Shown: positions 26,968 to 36,607 of the stretch, in pieces
Layout of the letters: the number at the start of each line of letters is the position of its first letter
Position numbering within the stretch: position 1 is the stretch's first letter
From: Lycium barbarum
Taxonomy: Eukaryota; Streptophyta; Magnoliopsida; Solanales; Solanaceae
DNA length: 64,000 nucleotides
Reading direction: 5' to 3'
NCBI RefSeq assembly: GCF_019175385.1
Contig: NC_083345.1
Span: 118,237,657 to 118,301,656, forward strand
Program-made: the position numbers and the translations under genes
The notes under the pieces: model-generated
Databases searched by the model: none
What the model was told of the DNA's origin: nothing
Seen by the model: the letters and a program-made list of their open reading frames with translations, nothing else

Positions 26968-29900
26968 ATCTATCTCTCTCCAATAAATACATTCTAATCA
27001 AAATTGACTATTTTCAAGAACATTTAATACCAAGGGTAAGATGGGAATTAATTAATTAATTTTATCTTGGTTTTGTAAATAAACAAGTAATTTGAACATA
27101 TATTTTTAGTAATGTGGCCAAGTAATATGGGAAGGATGGAGTACTTCATTTATTAATTCTTAAAGAATGTGAAAATTTAAAAGTGAACAAGTAAAAATGC
27201 ACGGAGGAAATACATATATGTCGGAGAATTAAAATTGAAGTGCATACGTGTATACATGAGAAGAGAATAAATATTCAATATTATGACATTTGTCCACGTG
27301 GGATAATGAAGTAATTGTTTAAAGTGTACAATTTATATAACTTTTGGTACAAATTTTCTGAAAAAAGAAGCCTACACGTGTTCAGTGGCTAATTAAATAG
27401 GTCCACAATCAAAACGCAAAAGCCAACAAAATGGGCCCACATTTTATAGTACAATTTTAAATACTATTTGTACAACAAATTATAGTAGTATTCGTACTCT
27501 CTTCACATTTATATAAAATACTAGTTTTATGAGGCTCGTGCTAAGCCCGTGCCCAAACTTTTAACATTTTAACTTGGGTCATTTGCACAGGTTTGCCCTT
27601 TAAATGGACTGGTCTTTAATTTTTGCTCTTCAAATGGGATAATCTTCAATTTTTACCCTTCAAAATCGAACTTATGCCATATCTATAAGTTATGTGAGCG
27701 TCGTTAAAGAATTTATGCTCCTATAGGCATAAGTTCGATTTAGAAGGACGAAAATTAAAGATCAGCCCATTTCAAGAGCAAAAATTAAAGATCAGTCCAT
27801 TTAAAGGGCAAACTGTGCAATTACTTGTTTTAACTTTCATTGTTAATTAATGAAATTATATACTTCAATTCAAATGCAGTGTCATGATTTGGAGCTTATG
27901 AGTGCTGAATTTTAATTTTTTAAGTTATTTGGTACTAATAATCTATAGACAAATACAAAGTTTGTGAACGAAAGCTATCGGATTCGATCGAAACCATCAC
28001 CGGCACTCTAGCTCCACCCCGCTTCAAATTCATTTTGCGAATATCTTGAATTCATTTAAGATTTTGATAATGTACTTAATTTTACCTGTATTACCAAAAC
28101 TCATGTTTTCATTTTCTAGAATCATCTAACACAAGGAAAAAAAATCCAATAACTTCAAATCTATACTACAATATTTATAACTTTAGTTTAGAATATTTAT
28201 ACAAATTAACCTAATGATCCTACAATTAGTAAATAATGTAATAAAGTAAAAGATTTTGAAATTATATTTAAAAATAATTTTAGGACAGATCTTTATAAGC
28301 ATATACGAGCTCACTAAAAAGAAGCTAAGATATAAGAAGTTTAAGGATAAAAGATATTATAATACCTAATAAAATATTCAGTTGTAAAAGAAAATTTGGC
28401 TCCAAAGCTGTCAAAATTTATCAAAATGTATAAGGATAAATAATATATATTCTCTCCATCCCAAAATATAAAAGCAATTTGATTAGTTTCGAGCTAAATT
28501 GTGTTAGATTAATTCAATATTTTAAAATTAAAGTTTAGATATTCAAAAAATATACAAAAAAAACTATAAATTGCAATTTTCCTGTCACAACCCAACCCTG
28601 TAGGCCACGACTAGTGTCCGTGTTGGACACCCGTACGTACCCAATAACCCAAACCAGTATGTAGGCAGAATATACACATACAGAAGTCGAATGACGTTAC
28701 TAATTGTCGTAGTAAAACAGATATAGCGCGTGGAAGCCGATAAGGCTATCATAAAACATAGCGGCCCAAAACATATACACAACCCACATGTATGTCTACA
28801 GACCTCTACGAACAACAAACAAATCATAAGACGGGACAGGGCCCCGTCATACCCCTGAACAACATACATATTTGCAACAGAAGAGTCTGTACCCAAAATA
28901 TAGGCTCCGGACAAGGGAGCACTCCAAGACAGCAGAATAGGATCCTAAGTGGGCGGATCAGCAAATCGATCGTCTGTACCTGCGTGGCATGAAACGCAAC
29001 CCCCGAAGAAAAGGGGTCAGTACGGAAAATGTACTGAATATGTAAAGCACGGAACGTAGTAAACAAAGTCATAACCGAAGCAGAAGGTACAGAAAATGAA
29101 CGGAATATCCAGAATAGCAAAATGCCGATCATAAAGCATAAATAGTGCATGCAGAAAACATATGTCATATCTGGTCCCATTACGGAACAAAATCATGACC
29201 GGAACAGAACGTACAGAAAAATGAGTATAATATCCAGATTATCAGATGCATATTTCCAAAACATAAAGAGTGTATGCAGAAACATATGCCATATCATATC
29301 CGGCCCCTGCCAAGGGACTCGGTGAACAGAACGTGGTCGCCACCCCGACACTGGCGCCACAACACAGCATAACTCCAGAGTAGGGAATAACTCCGTAACA
29401 TATCATATCATATCAGAATGTGCACATGTCGAACATATCAGATGGCCATATCATATCATATCAGAATATATCAGAATATGTGTACATGGCACATCATACT
29501 CCACAACCCATGTACATGTATACCTGCCCCCTCACATCGAGGCGCGACGAACAATGCAGTGGAATACGCGTGATAACATATCCTGGCCCGGGCTCAGTAG
29601 GGGAAACATTGAGGCATCCACGAGTGGAGTAATGAGAAACTAAATGCAATATAAAATATCATATATTTCCAGAGACTCAATAAGACATATCGGATGACAA
29701 ATCGAAGTAACGAAATCGGACAGAATCATAGTAAGTGTATTTCGGATGTCATAATCGATTACGGAGAAATAGTCTTTCTGAGATCATTTCCATGTTCCAA
29801 AATAGTTTATAAGACTTAAGGGAATATTTTTTTAAAAAATTATTTAGTAGTTAGAAGAGTAGTTAAAATATTTCCTTTAGAACCGCTCGAAGACAAATCA

Positions 29901-32356
29901 TAAATACAAAAAGGGTAAAATCGGGAATAGTGGGCCCACCTCGGGACAACCGAAGCGGTGGGCGCCAATTACGTATATTAGGCTTATGGAGTCATCTATG
30001 GAGTCCTAGGGACATTTCATAACTTTCTAGACAATTCATGAGGACTTACACAATTCTTTCAACAAAACACATATATAGAATTCAATTCTATTGAATGAAA
30101 AAGGGATATTTTCAGACGCGGGTTTCTATGAACAGAATACTTTCCGAGACTCAAGTCTGATCCTAGTATACCTAGGACATGCCAAAAGAAGGATAGATAT
30201 AGCTTTACATACCTTATTCGCTCTTTACGCCTTCCCAAATTCAATTCTCATTTCGTCCAAAATCTACAATTGGTCACAATTACCAAATATCAATTTCAAG
30301 TCTTAAGAGTTCAATCTTAATTCATACTTGTCTACAGAAATTTGGGCAGCACCTCCCCTATACATATAGCATTCCCGAGAATTTAACTCGGCCAAAACAA
30401 TCAACAACAACCCAATAACAACAACAACAATCACTACAAAACACTATATAGCATAATTAATCCTCTTTCCAACATAATGCAATACCTTTCATTCCAACTT
30501 CACATTTTCAAATCAATACCAACATTCTCATATTCATTACTAATCAAGATCATTACAATACCATTCGGAAGCATTTCATATCATTTCTACAAAGTATTCA
30601 CAAAATATACAAAATATACAAATTTTCCACCAAAACCATAATCCATCCAAAACTTCTAATCTTCAACATACATATTCATAACATATTTCCATCTTCCAAT
30701 TTCATCAACAATAATCATAATTTGCACCTTAACAACTTCATTTACATAATATCATAAAATCACACTAAGATGGCATAATCTTCTACAATCAATTTCAATG
30801 TCAACTTAAACCATTTAACCTTCATTTGCATTATAAGGATCACAACAACACAACTAACATATCAAACAAAATTAATTCATTTCCATTTCAACTTCCATAT
30901 ACCACACGGCCAACACCTATATTTCCAACTTCAACCAAATTCACTCAACTTTCATTTCCAATATAACTTCCACCATAACCACAACTAGAACACAACATAA
31001 AATTCAACTCATCATATTCATACAACATTACACACACGGCTACATGCCTACACACACACCCACTTTGCAAACTTCCACATTTCCATAATTTCTACTCATT
31101 TCCACATACTACAACACAAACAAACCTTCATAACATAAGAAAAAGGAATTGATTCTTACCTTCTTCTACAATCTTCTTCACTTGAACAAGTTGTCAACTT
31201 GATGAAACAAGCTCTCTATCTTCCAAAACAACTACACCAAGTTGTAAAGGACCCTTGAATTAGTGGGAATACCACAAGAAAATAATTTTTGGAGGAAGAT
31301 TTTAAGGAGCTAGAATTTCATGGTCATGGCCGAATGCCATGTTTCTTGCTCTTCGTCTTTTGTTTTGTTCTTGCTTTCTAATTTTTTCTTGAAGTTTCTA
31401 AGGGTCATGACCCCTTATATTTAATTACCACATGGAAATTAATTAAAATCATGGGCTTGGGCCATAATATGGCCGTCCACCCCTTCTCTTTTGGGCTTGA
31501 TTTTTCTCTTCATTTTTTTTTGGGCCAACCCGGTTGGTCCCGAGTTGGGCCTAGCCCACTGACTTTTCGACCTTAAAATGTCCATATCGCCTTGTACCGA
31601 CGTCACCTGGGAACCCACGACCTATGGTTGGAAAGCTAATTCAATTATCTACAACTTCTATTTCTTGGTATTTTTCCAGATTCCAAACCTATAATACCGT
31701 TTTTGCCCCTCAAGTCAGGTCACCCGAAAACGTTTTCTTAAAAATATTCGTTTGGAGGGCTTCCACTTTGATTTGACTCAAGGGTCCTTCATGAGTTGTG
31801 TTTAACTTTACATATGTGATTCATATAACTTGTCACATGTCCCAAAAAAAATCTTGATGTGTGGGCCCCACCTTAACTTACGAATAATCCGACGTTCAAA
31901 AATACGAAATGTAATACCATCAACGTGAGTTTGAATTATTTAGCGACAACATGATAATCAATTTCGAGGAAGCACGTGTCACGCTCATGCTCTGAAAATG
32001 CAGGATATAACATTTCTATCAATACAATGTAGAGATTCTTAAAATATTTGTTAAAGCGTATATAATTTGACTCTTAAAAAGTGAAATGTAACAAATATTT
32101 TGAGATAAAGGAGAAAAAATAATAATAAAAAGTTACTATAATAAAATTAATTAACAAGGCCCAAGTGGAAGAATGATGGTAAAACCAATAGAAACTACCA
32201 CGTGAGACCAATTATAAAGGCCAGTGAAATGGTCTCAAAAAGTGAATGAGTGCAAATCAGAATAAGGAAAAAAGACAAAACCACGTGTAGAATTTTCATA
32301 GGCTCAAGTTGAATGTGAGGATGGCAAATTTTGTTGATTCTCCCTTATTACAAATA

Positions 32357-32407
<51 letters not shown>

Positions 32408-35400
32408 TTAAGTATTGCTTTAATTTTTAATAGACTTTTTCATTCTTGGATACCATTTATAATTTCATTAATGTAGGTGGTTCGAGGATTGCCGACTGGA
32501 GCAAGTGGGATTGCCACAACAGTATTTATACACTACTTATTTCTTGACAGCTGCCTTACTTTTTGAACCTGAATTCTCTGATGCCCGTCTAGCCTGTGCA
32601 AAGAATACCATGCTTGTAACTTTGGTTGATGATTTTTTCGATGGTTATGTTTGCGAAGATGAATTGCTCAACATCTTTGAATTAGTGCAAAGGTATTACT
32701 CCTCTCTGTCTTAGTTTATGTGATACTTTTTGTTTTCCGAGATTCAAATTGAATTAACTTAGACTAACATTTTATAATGTAATCTTTTAACCAAATTGAT
32801 ATGATAAATATTACAATTTATAGTAATTTTCATGCAGTTTTCAAATATATAAATTTTAATCTTAAAATAATGAGTTAATCTAATCCAATTTAGTTTCAAA
32901 CTTTAATTAAATTAGCTTTTAAAAAGCGAAAAATATCACATAAATTGGGATAGAGGAAGTAATGTATTCTGCTTCCTTTCTTATAATGTTTCGAAAAATC
33001 CAATCTATATCTCCATGTGTTTTATTAGCTCATTTTTTATCAAAGGTGGCGCCTTGGGCTTGGAGAATTTGCACAAATCCCCTATCAAGAAAAAAAAATG
33101 CTGAAATAGAATATCGTAAAAGGTAGGCCCCGTTTATTCATAGATACAAAAAAAATTTACTTTTTTGGAATTTTGGAGTTGGAGTTGTGTACGGCCATAA
33201 TTTTTTAAATTGTAATTTTTTGTGAAATGTAGTTATAAAAAAGTGAAATTTTTTTAAAAATAAATTTTTGAAGTTTTTGATATTCCGGAATACAACTTCA
33301 AGTTGTATTTCGAATTCTTATGGCTAAACACTAAAAAGTGAAAAAAAATGGAAAAAAAATTCTGAAATAAATTGAATAATTCTTATAGCCAAGCGCCTAC
33401 GTAGTCTTCAACTTTTAGCACTGTTTGACAAAATCTTTAAACAATAATGATCCCTGTTTCCCGTGGACGTAAGCTCTAGTTGTGGTGTGCGTATACAGTA
33501 GTGTCACCTATGTAAAGGAAATCGAAACATTTCAACAAGCTATATACAATGAAGATAGTATAATGTGTTGCCTTTGGACTGAAGCTTCGACTGTATTGAC
33601 TTGTGAACAACTGACAACCAGTGGCGGAGCCACATAGAGCCGAGGGGTTCATCTAAACCTCTTCGAAGGAAAAAAAATACTATTTTTATAAGGTTAAAAT
33701 TATTTTTTATGTATATATAGTAGATGTTGAACTCCCTTAGACTTTTTCGTATGCTTACCTTTTTATATTTTGAACCCCATCGGCGAAAATTCTGGCTCTG
33801 TCACTGCTAACAACATTGACAACTTTTGCCTATGGGTTAGAACTTTGTTGTTAGCTGAGTATGTTCATTGACTCTGACTTATTGAAATGTCTTGAACTCC
33901 TGCTTAATAGTCAAAAATAAGTTATGCCCACAACTTGTGCTTGATGCACAAACATAGGTTTTTTCTTATAGGTTTTTCGGAACGGGGTCAAAAGTTCAAG
34001 ATGATCACCCTTTGTGGAGGCCATTCTTGCAAACATCTCCTTTTTAGGCTACTAATTCAAATTTTGTCTCTATTAGTTTGGTACGGCTAAATTTATTTGG
34101 AAACAAATAATTCATCCAACTACATTTAAAGGTGGAATTTAGCCCATTATACTAACAAAGTTGCACATTTTCCCTTAGAATTTTCACCTAACATTTACAG
34201 GTGGGACGGCAATTACTCAACAGTGCGTTACCATTCAGAGAGGGTAAAGATTTTCTTTTCGGCACTCTACAAAACTATAGAGGAGCTTGCAGCAAAAGCA
34301 AATATTAAGCAAGGCCAATGCATCAAAGATCACTTTATAGACTTGGTATGGAATCATTCACTATAATGCCAAGTTTTTTTTTTAGAACCGACTTTCATAT
34401 AATGTTATATTATATATTGTCTATAACATCATCTTGCTATAGCAGTCAAAAGAAATGATGCCGTTATAGGGTAATCAATTTTATTTTAATGTTTTATGCT
34501 GATTACTAGGAGTATTTATACCACGTGTTGGTAAAAAATCAAAAATCCTCTGGCTGGTGAAATTCCTACTTTTCCTTAAACCCTCCCTGAAAACCCTCCC
34601 AATTCCGAGAATCCGACGTTAATGGCGGACAACAACGAGGAGGTTGAAGGGGTTCATGAACCATTAAATGCGGGGGCTCAAGCACCATTAAATGAGGAGT
34701 TTGTTGAACCATTAAACCAGGCTTTAATAGGGCTCAGTGGAAATAATATCTGGGTGGCATTAGAAGCTTGGAGGGTGGATATATATGACAATGTCCCATT
34801 TTCGGTAAATACCCATACCTTGACAAATTATTTCTCCGAAGTTGTCACCCCAGAAATATCCCCCCCCCCCCCCCCCTCCCATGGGAGTGCCACCTTTAGT
34901 CTTCCAACAAAGTGGTATCAGAGAAGTTTCATTGTAAGTGCTTGTGTAGCAACGAAGTTGTTTTTTAAAAATTGAAACAAGTAAGCTTTTCATGGAAGAG
35001 CTTTTGGAATATTGACCAAGCACCAAGCACAAACCTGGCCAGTGCTATTATTTTCTGGAAATATTTTCTGGTGGTTGGTTGGAAGGTAGAAAATATTTTG
35101 GTCACACCAAACACACCCTTATACTTTCATTACCCATGATACTCCACCCCCCCCCCCCTCCCCCCCCCCCCCCCTTTTTTTTTTTTAATTAACTAGAAAC
35201 ATATATGTCTTTGGTGTAGTGGCTTGATTTGTTAAAGTGTATGCTGGTTGAATTAGATTGGTGGAGAAGTCAGACAACACCAAGCATAGAAGAGTACTTG
35301 TCTGTGTCCAGTGTAACTATTGGTGTTAGATGCATAACTCTCATAACACAATATTTTGTTGCGCCAAAAGTATCCAAGGATGTGCTAGAGAGTTCTGAAA

Positions 35401-36499
35401 TGAAAGCCTTGTGCAATTCTACCATGATGGTGGCACGACTCCTTAATGATCTAAGATCGCACAAGGTAATATTCCTTCTAAAACTATTTTATTATTTCTT
35501 TTGCATCCAAAATATTACACATCAAACAAAAATCTCTAGGTGATCTCTTCTCCTCTGTCTAAGGGGTAAAATTATTGGTACCTTTATTGACAGGAAGTAA
35601 AAAATACTGATAGACTAGGTGAAATGGGCACAAGCTCTCTATCATGATATTTTACTAAAAACTGAAAATGTAAGTGATAGACTTGACACCTAAATAGACA
35701 CAAGAGGGGAAAGAGGGGGTGGGGGTGGGGGTGGGGGTGGGGGGGGGTGAATTGGGGCTCTAACAATTTTCGTCTTTCTTAAATTTTAACTTAGTTTTCT
35801 GACAAGTTGAAACAATGTCATAGACTCTATTCTAAAAGTGTGTTCCAATTTACCAGTACTTGACCAATGAAAAACTAGAAAGTAAAAGAAACAATAGAAT
35901 TAAACGTACTCAGAACCTGATGTTTACATTAAATTAATTGATGCATTATATGTGTACATGCTAGTTAATTAATATATACTCTCACCTTATTACGCCATTT
36001 AACATGAAGCTAAGTTATACTATAATTTTCTGTAATCATTGAGTACAAGTAAGTTTTTACCATAAGAGTGTTGGTCTTCTGATAGATGAACGTATCTTAT
36101 TACACAATTAGTTGGAATATTTTCCTTAAGATACAATATTATTTGCTATACTAATAATTGATTCTCTCTCACGTTTTCTTGCAGAGAGAAGAAGCAGAGA
36201 GTTCACCAAAAAATATAGTCTCAATATTAATAACACAGAGTGAAGGAACAATCTCTGAAGAAGAAGCAATAAAACAAGTGGAGGAAATGCTGGAAAGTAA
36301 GAGAAGAGAGTTGCTAGGGATGGTACTAACACAACAAAAAGGAAGCCAATTGCCCCAAGTGTGCAAGGATGTCTTTTGGAAGACAAGCAAATTGTCTCAT
36401 TTCGCATATTCGGATAGCGATGAGCTGGAGGACATATTGAAGAATCATATAAAGGACGTACTTTACAAACCATTAAATCTGTCACTACATGTTCTCTAA
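14175..36499 (+). CDS. Class I diterpene synthase, cis-abienol synthase-like (TPS-e/f), 14 exons, intact
   Basis: Exons: 14175-14253, 14362-14423, 14840-15128, 16436-16592, 18295-18515, 20462-20582, 20667-20764, 21435-21649, 23531-23640, 24044-24142, 32477-32692, 34201-34345, 35220-35465, 36185-36499. All introns are GT-AG and the joined frame is open for 790 codons, close to the roughly 790 residues usual for full-length kaurene synthase-like enzymes. Residues 1 to about 45 look like a plastid transit peptide. The gamma/beta part holds [21 protein letters not shown] stands where class II enzymes have DxDD, so the protein should be class I only. The alpha domain has DDFFD at about 535-539 and NDxxSxxxE at about 680-688, the two Mg-diphosphate motifs. 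From memory, the best match is tobacco cis-abienol synthase, which ionises 8-hydroxy-copalyl diphosphate in plastids; the product here is not established. The start was chosen because exon 1 matches copy 2 and the tobacco N-terminus. Kaurene synthase-like activity on another labdane diphosphate is the main alternative. Confidence 0.87.
15162..15561. mobile_element. Tourist-like MITE in intron 3 of copy 1
   Basis: The ends are inverted (GGGGTCGTTTGG at the left, CAAACAACTCC at the right) and flanked by TTA on both sides, as for PIF/Harbinger MITEs. Length 400 bp, no coding capacity. Confidence 0.7.
17215..17396 (+). mobile_element. tRNA-derived SINE in intron 4 of copy 1
   Basis: The left end has a box A-like TAGTTTAGTGGTAAGAGCAC and, 35 bp on, a box B-like GGGTTTGAATT, the internal RNA polymerase III promoter of tRNA-derived SINEs. 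Downstream is 'atttaaatggagaa...tctccgagttt'. The 3' part is also recognisable in copy 2 intron 4 (about 50600-50700), so the insertion predates the duplication. Confidence 0.7.
17572..17956. mobile_element. Tourist-like MITE in intron 4 of copy 1
   Basis: Inverted ends GGGTGTGTTTAGTATGG and CATACAAAACACACCC, flanked by TAA (17569-17571 and 17957-17959). Copy 2 reads straight through the site near 50908, so the insertion followed the duplication or was never in copy 2. Confidence 0.8.
17963..18149. mobile_element. hAT-like MITE in intron 4 of copy 1
   Basis: 187 bp with degenerate inverted ends (CAGTGCTAGAGC; GGCTCCGCTCCT) and a perfect 8-bp duplication CCTAAATG (17955-17962 and 18150-18157). 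The duplication includes the flank of the preceding Tourist-like MITE, so this element inserted second. It belongs to the same family as 33619-33806. Confidence 0.8.
19584..20404. mobile_element. hAT-like foldback element in intron 5 of copy 1
   Basis: 821 bp beginning CAGTGTTTTCAAAGGCG and ending CGCCTCTTAAAACACTG. Flanks GTCCAATT and GTCTAATT form an 8-bp duplication with one mismatch. Copy 2 keeps an empty site with GACCGATT near 52031. The inner ends are GC-rich within AT-rich intron sequence. No transposase frame. Confidence 0.8.
21656..21934. mobile_element. Stowaway-like MITE beside the exon 8 donor of copy 1
   Basis: Starts CTCCCTCCGTCTC after a TA, six bases past the exon 8 splice donor; the right end (gagacaatgg) is degenerate. 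Copy 2 has the uninterrupted sequence gtattacttgtaa at its exon 8 donor, an empty site. Confidence 0.7.
22252..22534 (+). mobile_element. TRIM (miniature LTR retrotransposon) in intron 8 of copy 1
   Basis: A 5' LTR remnant ending in TTTACA (22312) is directly followed by the primer-binding site TGGTATCAGAGC (22313-22324). About 90 bp later comes a purine tract (GTGAGGGAGGG) and a 120-bp 3' LTR from TGTTAAGAG (22415) to TTTACA (22534). The small size and lack of coding sequence fit a TRIM. The 5' LTR is truncated to its last 60 bp or so. Confidence 0.75.
22560..23230 (-). pseudogene. LINE fragment, reverse-transcriptase zinc-binding region
   Basis: On the minus strand, 23096-22686 encodes 136 residues with [33 protein letters not shown] and conserved Cys/His spacing. 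This matches the zinc-binding domain found downstream of reverse transcriptase in plant LINE elements. No reverse transcriptase or endonuclease core is present, so it is a 3' fragment. It sits in intron 8 of copy 1, antisense to the gene. Confidence 0.75.
24186..24430. mobile_element. Stowaway-like MITE in intron 10 of copy 1
   Basis: Ends CTTCATCCGTTTATG and GAAACGGAGGGAG are inverted and flanked by TA. About 245 bp. Confidence 0.65.
26191..26419. mobile_element. Stowaway MITE within repeat unit 2
   Basis: Starts CTCCCTCCATCCCATATTAC, ends GAAATGAGGGAG, flanked by TA on both sides. Repeat unit 1 has the empty site (aaaatatatacg). 229 bp. Confidence 0.85.
26753..27141. mobile_element. Stowaway MITE within repeat unit 3, carrying a nested SINE
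   Basis: Same MITE and same position as in unit 2 (CTCCCGCCGTTCC... with GGATGGAG at the end, TA flanks). It is longer because of an insertion at about 26824-26967. Confidence 0.8.
26824..26967 (+). mobile_element. Au-SINE-like fragment with TTG-repeat tail
   Basis: Contains 'gggtctttcggaaacagcc', 'aggtctgcgtacac' and a 3' (TTG)n tail, features I recall from the plant Au SINE family. The 5' tRNA-like end is missing. It is nested in the Stowaway MITE of repeat unit 3; unit 2 shows the uninterrupted sequence. Confidence 0.65.
27576..27827. mobile_element. Short foldback MULE-type MITE, 9-bp TSD
   Basis: 252 bp with inverted ends around 'gcacaggtttgccctttaaa' and a perfect 9-bp duplication TTTTAACTT (27567-27575 and 27828-27836). 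It belongs to a family ('gccctt...ggtctttaa') with several other members in copy 2. Confidence 0.8.
28450..32115. mobile_element. Stowaway-like MITE split by a solo LTR
   Basis: The left part starts about 28450 (ctctccatcccaaaatataa) and the right part ends about 32115 (ttttgagataaaggaga). The two halves flank the 3.4-kb solo LTR. The right half also mirrors the left internally, as expected of a MITE. Confidence 0.5.
28583..32012 (-). mobile_element. Solo LTR, 3.4 kb, in intron 10 of copy 1
   Basis: On the plus strand it runs TGTCACAACCC to GGATATAACA; on the minus strand TGTTATATCC to GGGTTGTGACA, the orientation I favour from gypsy LTRs of this group. Flanks TTTCC and TTTCT make a 5-bp duplication with one mismatch. 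There is no polyprotein frame or primer site, so recombination between LTRs probably removed the interior. Confidence 0.7.
32361..32405. repeat. (AT)n microsatellite in intron 10
   Basis: About 22 uninterrupted AT units, 72 bp before the exon 11 acceptor. Confidence 0.95.
32477..32692 (+). other. Exon 11 of copy 1: DDxxD catalytic exon
   Basis: This 216-nt exon encodes the start of the alpha domain and the aspartate-rich motif VDDFFDGY, which binds Mg ions that hold the substrate diphosphate. The motif is intact. The paralogous exon at 55973-56188 has the same length and also keeps DDFFD. Its acceptor ends an 8.3-kb intron. Confidence 0.9.
32699..32959. mobile_element. Stowaway-like MITE beside the exon 11 donor
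   Basis: Starts CTCCTCTCTGTCTTAG and ends GGGATAGAGGAAG, flanked by TA. It begins six bases past the exon 11 donor, mirroring the one next to exon 8. Not present in copy 2 at this place. Confidence 0.65.
33619..33806. mobile_element. hAT-like MITE in intron 11 of copy 1
   Basis: 188 bp with inverted ends CAGTGGCGGAGCCA and TGGCTCTGTCACTG. Flanks CTGACAAC and CTAACAAC form an 8-bp duplication with one mismatch. Same family as 17963-18149, in the other orientation. Confidence 0.8.
34622..34975 (+). other. Unrecognised 117-codon open frame in intron 12
   Basis: Starts [20 protein letters not shown] and has a threefold acidic/PLN repeat and a PPPPPP run from a C tract. No family recognised. A TGGTATCAGAG string follows at 34911, as in LTR-element primer sites, so it may be a retroelement fragment. 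It is absent from copy 2 intron 12. I do not call it a gene. Confidence 0.2.
35220..36499 (+). other. Exons 13-14 of copy 1: second metal-binding motif and C-terminus
   Basis: The motif N-D-L-R-S-H-K-R-E spans the exon 13/14 junction (35465/36185) and fits the class I consensus NDxxSxxxE. Exon 14 continues with [21 protein letters not shown] and VCKDVFWK, ending with TAA at 36497-36499. Similarity to copy 2 continues about 108 bp past the stop, to about 36607, and then ends abruptly. Confidence 0.88.
35713..35748 (+). repeat. G-rich (GGGGGT)n tract in intron 13
   Basis: At least five runs of four or more G separated by single T, ending in a run of nine G, on the coding strand. It satisfies the G-quadruplex consensus in both DNA and nascent RNA. 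Absent from copy 2 intron 13. Confidence 0.85.
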
Positions 36500-36607
36500 A
36501 CAAGTCGTGAATTTCACCCGATATCTTAATTTGATATAGTGATCAACCTTCTAGACTATTTTTTATGTTCTGATTCTACTATGTCATGCAAATCAAACTC
36601 TTTAAAA

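Larger units (their letters stand above)
25551..27357. repeat. Three-unit direct repeat array in intron 10 of copy 1
   Basis: A roughly 440-bp module starts at 25551 and 25994 (TTGACAAAGA) and recurs, 5'-truncated, from about 26630 to 27357. All three share 'ctatacaccaataaatat' and end near 'acttttggtacaaatt'. Units 2 and 3 each contain a Stowaway MITE at the same site; unit 1 is empty there, so unit 3 likely derives from unit 2. No known family recognised. Confidence 0.85.

Noticed and set aside
25551..27357. Possible CRISPR-like array
   Set aside because: Only three long units of about 440 bp with nested MITEs; this is a plant intron, not a repeat-spacer array.
28585..29180. Overlapping open frames of 109 and 118 codons on the minus strand
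   Set aside because: They lie inside the solo LTR and resemble no transposon or host protein.
34622..34975. 117-codon open frame starting [10 protein letters not shown] in intron 12 of copy 1
   Set aside because: No recognised family, part of it is a poly-C-derived proline run, absent from the paralog, and a primer-site-like string follows it. Kept only as a low-confidence feature, not a gene.
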